DNA from: Marinilabiliales bacterium
GTDB lineage: Bacteria > Bacteroidota > Bacteroidia > Bacteroidales > UBA12077
DNA length: 7,184 nt
Direction: 5' to 3'
Assembly (NCBI GenBank): GCA_002869305.1
Contig: PKTC01000066.1
Location: forward strand, 1-7,184
Shown in pieces: positions 6,320 to 7,184 of this stretch. A program made the translations under genes and the position numbers. The notes below the pieces were generated by a model that was not told the origin of the DNA, ran no database searches, and saw only the letters and a list, made by a program, of their open reading frames with translations. Position 1 is the first letter of the stretch, and each line of letters starts with the position of its first letter.

Positions 6320-6434
6320 AAAATAAAATTTAATGGTTTATAAATAGATTATCTTTTTACTTTGTTTAAATAAATTAAAATTTTATTGAACAAAATAAAT
6401 TAAATCTTGTTTCTTAAATTAAAACTTTAATATT
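6320..6434. promoter_or_regulatory. Divergent intergenic promoter region, extremely AT-rich
   Basis: This 115-bp gap separates two divergent starts and must hold promoters for both. It is almost all A and T. I find no convincing TAnnTTTG box with a spaced TTTG on either strand. The 12-mer AAATAAATTAAA occurs twice, at 6368-6379 and 6393-6404, 25 bp apart. In such low-complexity sequence this may be chance. Confidence 0.4.
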
Positions 6435-7085
6435 ATGAAAAATTTTCGAAACTTAATAATCATGTTTAGCATCGTATCTATGCTTTTTGGATCTTTTCAG
6501 TTATTTGCAAAGAGTCCGGATAAAACCATCGCAAATGTAGAAGTTAATGCACCCTATGATGCTATTATTGTACCGGGTGTTCCTTACAACGATGAATATT
6601 GGACCAGGGTATTGATGGGACGAATTTACTGGTCGTTTTATCTATATCAGAATGGTTATACCAAAAACATTATATATTCTGGTTCGGCAGTATATACGCC
6701 CTACGTAGAAGCGAAAATAATGGCTATGTATGCTAAGAAGATGGGAATCCCTGAAGAGAATATTATTATTGAGACCCAGGCAGAACATAGTGTAGAAAAT
6801 GTATATTATTCGTACAACCTGGCCCAGGAAAAAGGTTTTAAGAAAGTAGCACTGGCTACGGATCCTTATCAATCGAAGTGGATGGAAAGGCCATCGAAAA
6901 AAATGAATGTACCCATTGATTTTATTCCTTTCTCAACCGATTTACTGGAAACAATGGATATTCCCGAGTATGAGATTGACGAAGAAAAAGCTTTTGTTCA
7001 AGATTTTGTATCTCTTACTGAAAGAAAGAATTTTTTCCAGCGATTAAGAGGAACTCTGGGCAAAAATATCGATTATAAAGATTAA
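6435..7085 (+). CDS. Exported DUF218 (SanA/YdcF-like) domain protein
   Basis: This 216-residue protein starts with a signal peptide: KNFR, a hydrophobic core at about 7-21, and likely cleavage after FQLFA (residue 25). It should act in the periplasm or at the outer face of a membrane. The mature part is a DUF218 domain: YDAIIVPGVP (41-50), a helix with RIYWSFYLYQNG (63-74), NIIYSGSAVYTPYVEAKIMAMYA (78-100), GIPEENIIIETQAEHSVENVYYS (104-126) and KKVALATDP (136-144). These match the family pattern 'D.iivLGg', 'll.SGg......Ea..m..ya...Gvp...I..E..s.nT.eN' and 'vtsd.yH..R'. Instead of a clear His-x-x-Arg in the last motif it has YQSKWMER (145-152). Relatives such as SanA affect cell-envelope barrier function, but the biochemical reaction of the family is not firmly known. 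It stands alone with its own terminator. Confidence 0.85.
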   Translation: MKNFRNLIIMFSIVSMLFGSFQLFAKSPDKTIANVEVNAPYDAIIVPGVPYNDEYWTRVLMGRIYWSFYLYQNGYTKNIIYSGSAVYTPYVEAKIMAMYAKKMGIPEENIIIETQAEHSVENVYYSYNLAQEKGFKKVALATDPYQSKWMERPSKKMNVPIDFIPFSTDLLETMDIPEYEIDEEKAFVQDFVSLTERKNFFQRLRGTLGKNIDYKD

Positions 7086-7114
7086 TCGCTACACAGCAAT
7101 ACAAGATAAGTTGA

Positions 7115-7145
7115 AAGTACATTCAGAAATGGATGTGCTTTTTTT
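7115..7145 (+). terminator. Intrinsic terminator after the DUF218 gene
   Basis: Bases 7115-7124 (AAGTACATTC) pair with 7131-7140 (GGATGTGCTT) through ten pairs, two of them G-U wobbles, around the loop AGAAAT. A run of seven T (7139-7145) follows directly. The wobbles are allowed only in the plus-strand transcript, so it serves the DUF218 gene 30 bases upstream. Confidence 0.85.
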
Positions 7146-7149
7146 GTGG

Positions 7150-7184
7150 TTAGTGAATAGTGATTAGTGAATAGTGATTAGTGA
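7150..7184. repeat. Heptamer-based tandem repeat (TTAGTGA / ATAGTGA), truncated by the window end
   Basis: The 14-bp unit TTAGTGAATAGTGA occurs exactly at 7150-7163 and 7164-7177, and its first seven bases follow at 7178-7184. Each unit is two heptamers that differ only in the first base (TTAGTGA, ATAGTGA), giving five perfect 7-bp steps. It begins four bases after the T run of the DUF218 terminator, in non-coding DNA. The array continues beyond the window, so its full length is unknown. Confidence 0.93.

Noticed and set aside
6642..6872. 76-codon minus-strand open frame
   Set aside because: It is antisense inside the DUF218 gene and has no supporting motif.
1..7184. A new defence, mobile or secretion system
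   Set aside because: No integrase, transposase, nuclease, toxin-antitoxin pair, CRISPR or phage gene is visible. The genes are metabolic, regulatory or envelope-related, and composition looks even throughout.

Overview
The window looks like chromosomal DNA from a member of the Bacteroidota. It is AT-rich, the genes mostly lack Shine-Dalgarno sequences, and the upstream regions carry boxes of the TAnnTTTG type with a TTG/TTAG element about 20 bp further upstream, as in the Bacteroidetes promoter consensus. The darA/darB pair is also common in that phylum. I cannot name a genus from this sequence alone. Gene density is ordinary, and no stretch of more than about 300 bp lacks a gene. I see no rRNA, tRNA, transposase, CRISPR array or phage gene.

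Left part (1-1876, minus strand): a MocR/GabR-type regulator (GntR winged helix fused to an aminotransferase fold) is followed after one base by the N-terminal 134 codons of a class III PLP aminotransferase cut by the window edge. The layout suggests an amino-acid-responsive regulator controlling its own catabolic aminotransferase. A good promoter and an 8-bp direct repeat lie upstream of the regulator.

Middle (2043-3581): a small, very acidic protein of unknown function runs on the plus strand and converges on a minus-strand gene for two fused adenylate kinase domains. A perfect palindromic hairpin between them can terminate both. The first kinase domain keeps all the usual motifs. The second has lost several, including the DGFPRT aspartate, which is a lysine here.

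Right-middle (3721-5863, minus strand): darA then darB, a compact two-gene operon for dialkylresorcinol (or cyclohexanedione) formation, with a plausible promoter and a clear intrinsic terminator. DarB is the KAS III-like ketosynthase that joins two fatty-acid-derived chains. DarA is the flavodoxin-like partner that gives the aromatic ring. No acyl carrier protein, flexirubin or aryl-polyene gene is visible next to them.

Right end (5978-7184): a four-helix membrane protein of unknown function and, divergently, an exported DUF218 (SanA/YdcF-like) protein with its own terminator. The last 35 bases are a tandem array of a 7-bp unit that continues past the window edge.
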